NCBI RefSeq assembly: GCF_008364795.1
Contig: NZ_VTTM01000013.1
Location: 62,001 to 126,000, forward strand
Length of the DNA: 64,000 nucleotides
Direction of reading: 5' to 3'
Source: Azospirillum oryzae
Lineage (GTDB): Bacteria > Pseudomonadota > Alphaproteobacteria > Azospirillales > Azospirillaceae
Both the position numbers and the translations under genes were made by a program. The notes beneath the pieces were generated by a model that was not told where the DNA came from, did no database searches, and saw only the letters and a program-made list of their open reading frames with translations. The number at the start of each line of letters is the position of its first letter. Position 1 is the first letter of the stretch. Below, piece by piece: positions 46,630-56,200 of the stretch.

Positions 46630-46890
46630 TGCGCAATCCTCGGCATCCAGTCTGGTGCTAGGGACCTGTTTCATAGCGGCTTGTTTCATCGGGTTCCTCG
46701 CCTTATCGACGTTCCAACGTTGACGGTGCCCAACTGTGGGCACCGTCCGTCGTCTTAGGGCCTCACTCAATGGCGGCGATAACTCAAAGGTTATTATCTT
46801 TGGATCCGCTCGCCAGTCCTATCAACCTAGGACAGTCACTTTACAAGGTAAACAGCTCACAAGACAAACAGCCAAGGCATGAAGAGGGCA

Positions 46891-47961
46891 TTACTTGAGT
46901 TGATCTTCGCTGTAGTACTTCGCCTTCAAGAAAAGCTCGTTCTTCCAGTTCGACTTGTCGACAAGCACCGGGGTGAGCAACTGAGTCGGGATAACCTTGA
47001 TACCATTGTTGTAAGAGGTGTTGTCGTTCACCTTGACCGGCGCACCGGCCAGCACAGCGTCCACCATATCTGCGGCGGCAAAGGCCAGAGCTCTGGTGTC
47101 CTTGAACACGGTTGAGGTCTGATTGCCTTGAATGATCGCCTTGACGTTGGGCAGTTCGGCGTCCTGTCCGGTGATCACCGGCATCGCTGATCCACCGCTG
47201 CCGTAGCCGATCCCGCGCAGCGAGGACGTCACACCCGTTGCGATCGCATCGTTCATTGCCAACACGGCATCGAGATGAGTATTAGCGTAAAAGGAGCTCA
47301 GAATGTTGTCCATGCGGGACTGGGCAACGGCGCCGTCCCAGTTCAGGGTCGACGTCTGTTCCAGCGTCACCTGACCACTGCGCACGACCAGCTTCCCACT
47401 ATCGATGTAGGGCTTCAGCTGGGACATGACGCCGTCGTAGACGACATGAGCATTGTTGTCGTCAAGCGAGCCGCTGAAAATCTCCAGGGTGAACGGCCCT
47501 TTGCCCTGCGCCAAGCCGAGTTTCTCGACGATGTCCTTGCCCTGCAGCACGCCGGTCTGCCGGTTGTCGAAAGTCGCATAATAATCGACGTTCGGGCTGT
47601 TGCGAATCAGCCGGTCGTAGGAAATTACGGGGATGTTCATGGACTTCGCAAGCTGGAGCGTATCAGTCATTGTCGTGCCGTCAATCGGTGCGACGACAAG
47701 AACCTTCACGCCCTTAACAAGCATATTTTCGACTTGGGAGAGCTGGGTCTGCACCTCGTACTGTGCATACTGGAGATCGACGTCGTAGCCCTTGTCCTTC
47801 AGGCTCTGGGCAAGATTGCTGCCGTCGGACACCCAGCGCGCCTCGGTCTTGTTCGGCAGTGAAACGCCAATCAAGCCCTTGCCTGCGGCCATGACGCCGC
47901 TGGAGGCCACCATCGAACCAGCGAGGACGCAGGCGGTCAGGATCTTGGATAGGGCACCCAT
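46891..47961 (-). CDS. Periplasmic sugar-binding protein (ChvE/XylF-like)
   Basis: The 356-residue protein has a signal peptide (CVLAGSMVASSGVMAAGKG). The type I binding fold follows with VSLPNKTEARWVSDG, VENMLVKGVKVLVVAPIDG and VISYDRLIRNSPNVDYYATF. VISYDRLI is the ChvE/XylF ligand-site motif, so the ligand should be a pyranose-like ring such as a sugar or cyclitol. GGAGGAAA precedes the start. About 260 bp to the ATPase start may contain processing or partial-termination signals, not identified. Confidence 0.9.
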   Translation of the reverse strand: MGALSKILTACVLAGSMVASSGVMAAGKGLIGVSLPNKTEARWVSDGSNLAQSLKDKGYDVDLQYAQYEVQTQLSQVENMLVKGVKVLVVAPIDGTTMTDTLQLAKSMNIPVISYDRLIRNSPNVDYYATFDNRQTGVLQGKDIVEKLGLAQGKGPFTLEIFSGSLDDNNAHVVYDGVMSQLKPYIDSGKLVVRSGQVTLEQTSTLNWDGAVAQSRMDNILSSFYANTHLDAVLAMNDAIATGVTSSLRGIGYGSGGSAMPVITGQDAELPNVKAIIQGNQTSTVFKDTRALAFAAADMVDAVLAGAPVKVNDNTSYNNGIKVIPTQLLTPVLVDKSNWKNELFLKAKYYSEDQLK

Positions 47962-48158
47962 AGTGATTTCCTCCGTAATTTTCTGTTGCTTGGCGGATGT
48001 CAGAGCAGGTCAGGAGTTGATCTCAGCCTGTACTTGCACGCTACTTTGGTAAATCCGGCAGGGTTTGACGAATGAAGGTTTCGTCTAAACAGCAAGCGGG
48101 AGTTTACATCTCATGTCTTTCAAAGGGTCCCGCGGTTTCCCGCGGGACCAATCGACCA

Positions 48159-49253
48159 TCACCTGGTCAGGCTGACTTCGGCGCCATCTTTTTGTGACGA
48201 AGCAAAGAGAGCCTCGAGCACGATGTTGATGTTATGGGCCTGGGTCGCCGGCACGTTGGACGGTGCACCGCTTCGCAGGGCCTCTGCAAACGCCCTGGCT
48301 TCTCGGTCAAAGTAAACAGGGTTTCCAATTTCTGCGATCTCGGGCGAGTACACGGTCTTACGGACTGCCCAAATCTCAGGAAAGCTGGTCTCGTTCCATT
48401 CAGTCCAGCCTTCCTGATGCCCGTTCTTTCCGCTGTCGTAGATCTTGTACGATGCAGGAAGCGGGCGCGAGTGCATGACGCCTTCTGTACCATAAGCGGT
48501 GATATCCCAGCTCTCGGTCCAGGGCAGGGGATCCCACGCCATGAAGTCGATGGTGACGATCTTGTCGTCATAGTTGAGGATTGCGCCGGCAGCATCCTCG
48601 CGCGAGGAGGCGTCGAACACCGCAGGGAACTTGGTGATCCTTGCGTTGACCGAGTTCGGCATACCGAAATGCAGCAGAATACGGTCGATGGTATGGCAGC
48701 CGATGACAAACATTGCGCCGCCAATGTCACCCGGACGACGCATGTGGTCGGTGCCGGCCTCGCCGTGCGAGCAGCCGGCATGAGCGCGCACCTGGAGCAC
48801 CTTGCCGAGCCGGCCAGCCTTGAGCACCTCCTGCATCTTATCGACCGACGGAGCATAGCGCCAACAATAGCCGACCTGGAACAAGCCGCCTGTCCGCTCG
48901 ACCGTCTCGACAATCCGCGCCGTGTCGCTCGATCCCCGTCCGGCGGGCTTCTCGCAAAGAACCGCCTTGCCGGCTTCCAAGGCCTCAATTGCCCAGTCAG
49001 CCATCAGATGGCTTTTTGGGTGGATGAGTACCGCGTGCACATCCGGGTCAGCAAGGATGTCTGCTTTGCTCCGACTTTCGAGCCCCAACGCGTCGACGAA
49101 CGGGGTCAGCAGGGGGCTCTCGTCATACGCTCCCAGGAACCTGGTGTTCGCCATCCGCTGGAAGGCTCTGACCCGACCCGAGGTGTGCGGATGCGTGATC
49201 CCCAGACAGGCAATGCCCAGGGTTTTGTCGATGCCAAGGGAATAGCTCATCAT
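48159..49253 (-). CDS. Gfo/Idh/MocA-family oxidoreductase
   Basis: The 364-residue protein has an N-terminal NAD(P)-binding half (LGIACLGITHPHTSGRVRAF). The conserved Lys appears in LEAGKAVLCEKPAGRGSSDT and the C-terminal half has GDIGGAMFVIGCHTIDRIL. The glycine-rich loop is altered (GITHPHTSG rather than GxGxxG), an oddity that could change cofactor preference. It starts 50 bp after the second Gfo/Idh gene of the operon. Members oxidise or reduce a sugar or cyclitol hydroxyl. Confidence 0.85.
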   Translation of the reverse strand: MMSYSLGIDKTLGIACLGITHPHTSGRVRAFQRMANTRFLGAYDESPLLTPFVDALGLESRSKADILADPDVHAVLIHPKSHLMADWAIEALEAGKAVLCEKPAGRGSSDTARIVETVERTGGLFQVGYCWRYAPSVDKMQEVLKAGRLGKVLQVRAHAGCSHGEAGTDHMRRPGDIGGAMFVIGCHTIDRILLHFGMPNSVNARITKFPAVFDASSREDAAGAILNYDDKIVTIDFMAWDPLPWTESWDITAYGTEGVMHSRPLPASYKIYDSGKNGHQEGWTEWNETSFPEIWAVRKTVYSPEIAEIGNPVYFDREARAFAEALRSGAPSNVPATQAHNINIVLEALFASSQKDGAEVSLTR

Positions 49254-49302
49254 CGCCTCTCACATTCCATACCAATCGATGGGACCAACACGAGGGTTGA
49301 CG

Positions 49303-50295
49303 TCAAACCCGCACAGTGCGGCCAGTGTTCGCCGACTCCAACGCGCATTCCGCGAGGCGGAGCGCCTTCAGACCATCGTAGACGCTGGTGGGGAGCGGCT
49401 TGTTCTCAGCCAACGCCTCAATGAAGGCATCCAGTTCGGCCTTATAGGCTTGCTGGTAGCGCTCCAGGAAGAAGTTGAGCAGCGGCTCGCGGGCATCCGT
49501 GGCAGTGCGGGACCAGCGGCGGATTGTCGTCGGGCGAAGATTGTCCTGGAGAAGCATCCCGGTGGAGCCGAAAACCTCGATCCGCTGGTCGTAACCGTAG
49601 ACCGCTTCACGGCAATTGTTGATGTGGCACTGCTTACCGGTCGCGGTCTTGAGTTGGACCATCACCGTGTCGAAGTCGCCATACTGTTCGAGGCTGGGGT
49701 CGATCAGGCGGCTGCCGACGGCCGTAACTTCGACCGGCTCCTCGCCCAGCAACCAACGGGCGATGTCGAGATCGTGGATCGTCATGTCGCGGAAGATGCC
49801 GCCGGAGCTTTTTACGTAGGCAGCCGGCGGCATTCCAGGATCGCGGCTGCTGATGATGACCTGGCGGACCTCGCCGACATCGCCGGCGTCGACGGCTTCA
49901 CGCATCCGGGCAAAGGTGGTCTCGAAGCGACGGTTGAAGGCCAGCATAACGCGCCCGTTCAGACGCTCGACCTCAGCCACCGCTGCCCTGCTCTTGTCCA
50001 TGTCCAGGTCGATCGGCTTTTCGCAAAGCACCGGCTTGCCGAGTTCAACCGCCTTCAGCATCAGCGCCACATGGGTGTCCGTCGGCGTTCCAATCACGAC
50101 AGCGTCGACATCGGGACGCTCGATGGCCGCCACGCAATCGGACATTGCTTCCGCACCCAGAGCCTGAGCCAGGGGGATCACAGCGTCGGCGAATGGATCG
50201 GCGATCGCGACAAGCTTCGCCTTCGGATTGGCCGCGGCGTTGCCCGCGTGAATTTTGCCGATGCGACCCGCGCCGAGAACCGCGATACCAAGCAT
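49303..50295 (-). CDS. Inositol 2-dehydrogenase-like Gfo/Idh/MocA oxidoreductase
   Basis: The ATG at 50295 (MLGIAVLGAGRIGKIHAGN) is chosen for its family N-terminus and for GGGAG at 6 bp; an ATG at 50301 is too close. The 330-residue product has a classical GAGRIG NAD loop, VGKPVLCEKP-like GKPVLCEKPIDLDMDKS, FNRRFETTF and GIFRDMTIHDLDIARWLLG. The HD pair is the catalytic dyad of IolG. It should oxidise a ring or sugar hydroxyl to a ketone with NAD+. myo-Inositol itself is only one candidate. Confidence 0.85.
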   Translation of the reverse strand: MLGIAVLGAGRIGKIHAGNAAANPKAKLVAIADPFADAVIPLAQALGAEAMSDCVAAIERPDVDAVVIGTPTDTHVALMLKAVELGKPVLCEKPIDLDMDKSRAAVAEVERLNGRVMLAFNRRFETTFARMREAVDAGDVGEVRQVIISSRDPGMPPAAYVKSSGGIFRDMTIHDLDIARWLLGEEPVEVTAVGSRLIDPSLEQYGDFDTVMVQLKTATGKQCHINNCREAVYGYDQRIEVFGSTGMLLQDNLRPTTIRRWSRTATDAREPLLNFFLERYQQAYKAELDAFIEALAENKPLPTSVYDGLKALRLAECALESANTGRTVRV

Positions 50296-50377
50296 GCTCA
50301 TCTCCCAACCAATGTTCGGTGGGCGTCGATCCACGACGCCGAATTGATCCAATCCGCCGGCGAAATGCCAACGGGAC

Positions 50378-51256
50378 TTACGCCGCGGGAAAGCGAACCG
50401 GCTCGAACTGCCGCATCGTCGTTTCGTAGGCGCGCTGGGCCGCTGCTGCGAGCGGAAGCTTGCGCAGCTCCGCCGAGATCAGTTCCACCCCCCAGTAGCC
50501 GCGGTAGCCGACATCCAGGATTGCCTGAATGAAAGCGGGAACATCCAGGGCACCCTCACCGCACAGTTTGCGGTGGTGCGTGGAGTCGTTGAAGAGAGAG
50601 CCGACGATCATTTCGTCCGCGTCGTCGAGTTCGACGGCACGCAGTCGACCGGCCGGAATTTTTGCAATCTCATCGAAGCTCATGCCGCCGCGGGCCACAT
50701 GCCAAGTATCGACAAGCAAGCCGCCGTTGGTGTTGTCCAGCCCGTCGACCAGAGCAAGCCCGCGGTCGATGCTGTTGATGCTCGCGAACGGCAGAAACTC
50801 GACGACGATGTCGATGTTCCGCTCCGCGGCCCTATCGCAGATGACAGCGAATGCATCGCGCATCCGGGGAAGGTCAGGCTCACCCTCCTCAAACACACCG
50901 CCGCCGAGCTTGATCTTCTTAATCGACAGTTCTGATCCGATGTCGAGCATTTCGCTGAACACGCGGTCGGACGCGTCCCGACGCGCACCGTCGAGATGCC
51001 AGTCCACCAGGAACTCCAACTCGACATGCCGGATCCCATTGTCGGCGAAAATGCTCTTCACCGTCGGCAGGCCATAGCTCTTGATCGAATGCGTCATGTC
51101 ATCAAGGACGAACCCCATTCCCCGCCAGCCCACGCGGGACGCAACCTCTGCACGCTCCCGCAGAGAAAAGGGGCTGATCTCACTTTTCGCACCAGGGTAG
51201 GTTTCCCCGGCAATCGTCCAGTAGGAGGCAAGAAGATCAATATCGGAGATGTTCAT
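50378..51256 (-). CDS. TIM-barrel sugar phosphate isomerase/epimerase (IolE-like fold)
   Basis: The 292-residue AP-endonuclease-2-type TIM barrel has the metal-ligand pattern IVVEFLPF (Glu), LLVDTWHVARGG (Asp, His), AVELDDAD and GYWGVELIS (Glu). The family includes inosose dehydratase IolE, hexulose isomerases, and the beta-eliminating subunits of C- and O-glycoside deglycosidases. Any of these would fit the operon. It is the second gene, 70 bp after the dioxygenase. Confidence 0.82.
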   Translation of the reverse strand: MNISDIDLLASYWTIAGETYPGAKSEISPFSLRERAEVASRVGWRGMGFVLDDMTHSIKSYGLPTVKSIFADNGIRHVELEFLVDWHLDGARRDASDRVFSEMLDIGSELSIKKIKLGGGVFEEGEPDLPRMRDAFAVICDRAAERNIDIVVEFLPFASINSIDRGLALVDGLDNTNGGLLVDTWHVARGGMSFDEIAKIPAGRLRAVELDDADEMIVGSLFNDSTHHRKLCGEGALDVPAFIQAILDVGYRGYWGVELISAELRKLPLAAAAQRAYETTMRQFEPVRFPAA

Positions 51257-51326
51257 CGAACGATCCTGGTTAAGTCACACAGGCAGTGATGGCGAAGTCT
51301 TGCAGATCTGTGATCGACCTGCGGTA

Positions 51327-52241
51327 TCAGCCGGCCGCGTGCGCAGAGGGCGCGAGAACGAAGTCCCAATTTACGAGCAGGAACGGGGAAGGCATTCCAT
51401 ACTCCGTCGCAAGATGTTGGTCGTCCACTTTGTCGAACGTCGCGACGAGGTCCCGCTTAACGCCGAAGACGGCATCTTCAGCCAGATAGGGACAGTCGGG
51501 AGTGAAGATATGGGTGATCACACGCTCGTATCCCGGCGCGGACACGATGAAGTGGAGATGCGCGGCACGGTTCGGGTGGCGGTCGACAGCCTGCAGCATC
51601 TTCCCAACGGGGCCATCGTAGGGGATGGGGTAATAACGCGGCTTTACCGTCTGAAACCAGTAGCTGCCGTCCACTTCAGAGCTGAAAGTGCCACGCAGAT
51701 TGTTCTCAGGCTGAATGCCCTTCTGCTGCACGTCGTAGAAGCCGTCATTGTTGGTCTGCCACACCTCGACGGTCGCTCCCGCCACAGGTCGGCCTTGAAC
51801 ATCCACAACGCGCCCCCGCACGAGTGCCGGCTCGCCCTTGCCATCAAGGCAAATGTTCTCTCCGTTCCGGTAGTGGGGGCTTCCTTCCACGTAAAACGGC
51901 CCAAGGATCGTGTTCGGCGTCGCGCCGCTGGGTCGACGATGGTTGATCGAGTCTACCAGCATGGTGACACCGAGAACATCAGACAGCAGGATAAATTCCT
52001 GGCGCCAGCTGTTGCACATGTGCCCGGTGTCTGTCAGGAACTTGATGGCGGCGAACCATTCATCTTGGGTCGGCTCGATTTCTTTGATCGCCGCGTGCAG
52101 GTGCTTCGTCAGAACGGCAAGAATTTGCTTGAGCCGAGGGTCCGCTGCATCGCCCATCCGCGCGTTAACGACATCAGCTGACGTTTCTTCGTCAAAGTAG
52201 CCGTTGCCCTGTTCGTGAATTGCCGACTTGTTGGACGTCAT
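51327..52241 (-). CDS. Hydroxyquinol 1,2-dioxygenase
   Basis: The ATG at 52241 (MTSNKSAIHEQGNGYFDEET) is used because GGAGAG is suitably upstream. The 304-residue product is an intradiol ring-cleavage dioxygenase. It has a helical N-terminal linker domain, GPFYVEGSPHYRNGENI, the iron Tyr in KPRYYPIPYDGPVG and the iron His pair in NRAAHLHFIVSAPGYE. The Cys-Asn-Ser motif (GHMCNSWRQEFILLSDVLGV) and overall length match hydroxyquinol rather than catechol enzymes. It opens 1,2,4-trihydroxybenzene to maleylacetate and is the first gene of the operon. Confidence 0.88.
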   Translation of the reverse strand: MTSNKSAIHEQGNGYFDEETSADVVNARMGDAADPRLKQILAVLTKHLHAAIKEIEPTQDEWFAAIKFLTDTGHMCNSWRQEFILLSDVLGVTMLVDSINHRRPSGATPNTILGPFYVEGSPHYRNGENICLDGKGEPALVRGRVVDVQGRPVAGATVEVWQTNNDGFYDVQQKGIQPENNLRGTFSSEVDGSYWFQTVKPRYYPIPYDGPVGKMLQAVDRHPNRAAHLHFIVSAPGYERVITHIFTPDCPYLAEDAVFGVKRDLVATFDKVDDQHLATEYGMPSPFLLVNWDFVLAPSAHAAG

Positions 52242-52489
52242 CCTCAGGCTCTCCATTGGTTGTTTCGCGTGCGTCCTTCTGACGGGAACGCCTCTGAATA
52301 ACTTGGTCCCATCTTATCTTACCGATTATCGAATAGAAGGATTGTTTGCGAGAATGACATTTGCAGAAAATGGGAAAATAGGGCCAGAACGCCATCAACC
52401 TTGATGCCATTTGCCGAGTAAGAGAGCCCGCGGTTATATGCCAAGATATTGAAACAACACAGATTTTTCGAATGTCCGAGCTTTGGCGC
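52242..52489. promoter_or_regulatory. Upstream region of the catabolic operon
   Basis: This AT-rich region should contain the operon promoter. No regulator gene adjoins it, because mobile elements begin at about 52490. I could not define a -35/-10 pair or operator. Confidence 0.4.
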
Positions 52490-52680
52490 ACGTTGATAGC
52501 CGATTTCGACCGATCCGGTTCGTAATCGGTGGTGGCGAAGCAGCCCCGGGCGATCGCTTGGCATCGCAACGTCGGATGCGTCGCGGATCGCATCCCACAG
52601 CTTCGGGAGAGATCTTGCGGCGGCTTCTCTGAAGCTCGCGTAGGTTCTGAGTAGGATTGTCTCGATGGAGGTGAAGTGGG
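52490..52680 (-). pseudogene. IS630-like transposase C-terminal remnant
   Basis: The minus strand reads PHFTSIETILLRTYASFREA, then AARSLPKLWDAIRDASDV. It continues in another frame with CFATTDYEPDRSKSAI. The order resembles the end of IS630 transposases (a short helix before the last Glu, LRKAAARS-type helix, then the C-terminal Cys segment). It is frameshifted and lacks the rest. Confidence 0.45.
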
Positions 52681-52736
52681 GCCAAAAGGCGACGGAACTC
52701 TCAATGTGGTACCCAGTCGCTTGATCGTAAGCGCTA

Positions 52737-53235
52737 CGAACGCACCCTTCTTCCCGAAGTGTCTTCCGTAGCCGAGATTGCGCGCGGGTTCACGGGAGAC
52801 GGAGGGCACGATGGGAGAAGGCGTCAGGCTTCATCCCAGACTTGAAGCCATGGATGAAGGCAGGCCGTATCGGCGGATTGAGGTGATCACGGGGCGGCGG
52901 CGGCAGCGGCGCTCGTATACGGCGGAGGAGAAGGCGCGCATCGTGGCTGAGAGCGCGGCGCCGGATGCCAACATCTCCGAGGTGGCGCGGCGTAACGGGG
53001 TGAACCGCGGTCTGCTTACGGTTTGGCGCCGGCAGGCGGGCATCGTCCCGCAAGTGGCTCCGGTTGAGATGCCGCTGTTCGTCCCCGTCACGGTCGCCGA
53101 GGATCCTCCTCATTCAGAAGATCGACGTCTGACAGCCCGGGAGCCGGTGCCGGACCGGATCGAGATGGATTTGCGAAGCGGGCGGCTCGTGTTCCATGGC
53201 GCGGTTGATTCCAGCTGTCAGTGCCGATTGGATAC
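52737..53235 (+). mobile_element. Left end of an IS66-family element, truncated
   Basis: A GTAAGCGCT terminal sequence at 52737 is typical of IS66 ends and is followed by the first IS66 gene. The rest of the element (tnpB, tnpC) is missing where the ISL3-family repeat begins at 53236. Confidence 0.7.
52811..53235 (+). pseudogene. IS66 TnpA accessory protein, truncated
   Basis: The start is the ATG at 52811 behind GGAGGG. The product has RRRQRRSYTAEEKARIVAES, then NISEVARRNGVNRGLLTVWR, the helix-turn-helix of IS66 TnpA. A RLEMDLxxG-type C-terminal segment (DRIEMDLRSGRLVFHGAVD) follows. The frame then continues into ISL3 repeat sequence, so the natural C-terminus is lost. Confidence 0.8.
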
Positions 53236-53260
53236 TGGTCCATCCGCATTCCCGGTGCAG
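53236..53260. repeat. Inverted repeat of the ISL3-family element, one end
   Basis: This is a perfect 25-bp reverse complement of 57316-57340. Confidence 0.85.
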
Positions 53261-53283
53261 CAGAAGAGCCTGAGCGTGGCCAT

Positions 53284-56200
53284 TCATGCGGCCGCGAGAA
53301 CGCGATGACGCAGCAAGTCGAAGCCGCCACGGCCGTTCATCATGCGCTTGATCGTCTTCAACTTACTGACCTGCCCCTCCACCGGTCCGGTGCTCCACGG
53401 CAGCGACAGAGCCGCCCGTACCGCGGCGAGATCGCGCTTCAGACCATAGGCGAAGCCCGCCAAGCCGGTACCGTCCGCCGTCGACAGCCATCCATCCAGT
53501 TCTCCAGCCCTTTGCCCCCGGACCATTGCCCGAAAGGCGCGGGCCACGGTGATGACGTGTGCCAGTTCCGACGAACGGGCGATCAGGGCTGAGACGAAGG
53601 CCTGCTCGGTCGTGTCGATCTCATGCTCGTTGGCAATCACCAACCATGCCGCCCGTCGGCGCGACGGTGCCGGCCATGATGCCGATGCCATGAACGCTGC
53701 GCTTCGTACAGCCTGTCGCAGAGGCCGTGCCCAGTCCCGAACCAGTGTCCGCTGACCGATGAAGCCGCGGGACTTGATCTCCCGCCAGAGCTGAGCGGCG
53801 TTGTGGCAGCCGTCATCCCGGCGCTGCTGCAGGTGGTCGAGGAACGGATCAAGGCGGCTCCCCTTGGCCGGCTGACGCCATGCCGGCGGCTGTCCAGATC
53901 GCAGCCACACCCGCACCGTCTTGCGGTCGAGGTGGAGCGTTTCCGCGATGCGCGTTTGCGACCACCCGCGGGCCTTCAGCGCGACGACCTCTTCATAGCG
54001 GGCATGGCGAGCGGCATGAAGGGCAGCGCTTCGCTGCTCTCGCCGGGTTGGTGGCCTGGAAACCTCGTTCGCCTGCGGCACGTTCAATTCCCTTTCGGTT
54101 TCTCCCGCCGGAGCGACAGCCAGCTTGGCGGCTGCTCGAAGGTCGCGGTGATGGCGGGTGAGGATCTCGCGCAGGGCATCGGTCAGATTGTGCAGGAGAT
54201 GTCGGGTAGCCGGGCTCCGTTGCCGAAGCCCAGCCCCCTCAGAACCGGACGTGACGATCTCCCGTCATCCGGCTCAAGCCTCCGCCGCCCGGTACCCGAT
54301 CCGCGCGTGGTGTCCATGGTGGCACCACCGGTGTACCAGTTGCAGGTTGTCGATCTGGTCAGATCCGCCGAGATACCGTGGGATGTCGTGATGCTCGTCG
54401 ATCAGAGGAAGGTCCTCATCTGGATCGAATCCAACACGACACATCGCGCATTGAAAGTCTTGTCGCCGCAACAAGGCCAATCGCATGGGAGAGTGCATCG
54501 TCACCTTCATGCGTCGTTGCTGCCGCTCTTCCCAGTAAGCCTGGTCGTCGGGATTGAGCGGGCTTCGCTTTCCTTGAACCTTGCTGTGCCGGGTGATTGG
54601 AATGTCGTCGTGCCGAGCGAGCCGGGTACGGCCATCCACGAAATTCCATTTGGCGTCGAAGTAGCGCGACCGGACCCAGGCCGCCGACTTGGTCGGGTGG
54701 CGGCGCTTGGCCCAGTGCCACAGCTTCGCGTGGACATGATGGTCCATGGAATGGAACGTCCGCTTCGAGGCGCCATGCCGATAGTAGTTCGCCCATCCCC
54801 GGATCAGCGGGTTGAGCTCGCCGATGACTTGGCTGGCGGTTGCCTGACGATGGCCGCTCAGATAGTCATGGATGGCGCGCAGATGCTGTACCACCTTCGC
54901 CTTCTGAGGGGTCGTCAGGATCACGCCACGATACCTCCGCACGGTGAAGCCGAGGAAGTCAAAGCCCTGGTCGATATGAACGATCCGGGTCTTCTTCTCG
55001 CTCAGCGTCAACCCACGCTCACGGAGAAATCGCGTCAGCGTGGGGACAACATACGTCTCCAAGACTTCACGTGTCGGTGCCGTCACCACCAGATCGTCGG
55101 CATAGCGCACCAAACCGAGGCCACGGTTGAGGCCGTGACGCCGGCTTGGACGAACGGGGCGACCCCGTGTGTCTTCGGCTCCGAAGAGCCGCTCCGTGCC
55201 GTCGAGGGCAATGTTGGCCAACAGGGGCGATGCAATACCACCTTGCGGTGTGCCGGCCGTCGTTGGCGTCCATGTGCCCAGTTCCACCGTACCGGCCTTG
55301 AGCCAGCGATGGATGGTGGTGGTGAACGTCGGCAGCCTCGCCAGCAGCGGATCATGTCCGATGTTGTCAAAGCAGCCGGAAATGTCCGCGTTGAGCACCC
55401 ATTCACTCGCGCCGGCGGGAGCCAGCATCGCGTGCAGGGCGACGATCGCATCCATCGTGCACCGTCCAGGCCGGAACCCGTAGCTGTTCGCCTCGAAGCG
55501 TGTCTCCCATTCGGGTTCCAGCGCCATCTTGACGAGCATCTGCAAGGCTCGATCCCGGATCGTCGGAATGCCCAAGGGCCGCTTCCGGCCGTCCGCCTTC
55601 GGGATGTACACCCGGCGGACCGGTTGTGGGCGGTAGTCCTTGAGGCTCAGATCAGTGCTCAACCTCATCCGGCCCTCGGGCGTTTTGCACACCACGCCAT
55701 CGATGCCGGGAGTGTTGCGGCCAGTGTTCTGCTGGGTAACCCGGCGGACCGCCAGCCGTTTTGCGGATGTAGAGCGGACCAGGAGCTTCTGCAGGTTCTT
55801 CACCTGCCGCCCGTTCCCAGCCGCCGCGGCACGGTAGATGCGTCCTTGAAGGCGCTTCACGACCGCTTCCGTCGTGGTCCAATCGATCTCGGACCACGCC
55901 ATCGTCGGCGGACGTTCACCGGAATGTTCGGTTTTCACCATCTAACGTCTCCGGCAATTCCAAGCACCCCAAGGGGGCTCGACCGTTGAGACCATGGCGG
56001 AAGTCTGCGCCCTTTCGGGCTGGGTATTTCCTCATCATCGAGGCCCTATCCATCCCATTACAGGATGGCCTTCGCTTTCTCCGCCTTCCTCTACCCCCTT
56101 CACCATCTCCTTCCTTGCGGTTGGCATACCGTCGCCTCGCGGCAGACGGGATGAATGGGGCTTACCCTGTTGTCTGATGTGGAGAAGCGGATGGGGAGGC

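Noticed and set aside
52192..52809. 205-residue minus-strand frame before the catabolic operon
   Set aside because: It mixes operon leader and IS630 remnant sequence; only short pieces resemble a transposase.
53284..54087. Stand-alone transposase starting at 54087
   Set aside because: The frame continues upstream to the intron boundary at 54200 with ISL3-like sequence, so it is exon 2 rather than a separate gene.
53803..55989. 728-residue plus-strand frame
   Set aside because: It is antisense to the intron RT and ISL3 exon 2, which have unambiguous motifs.
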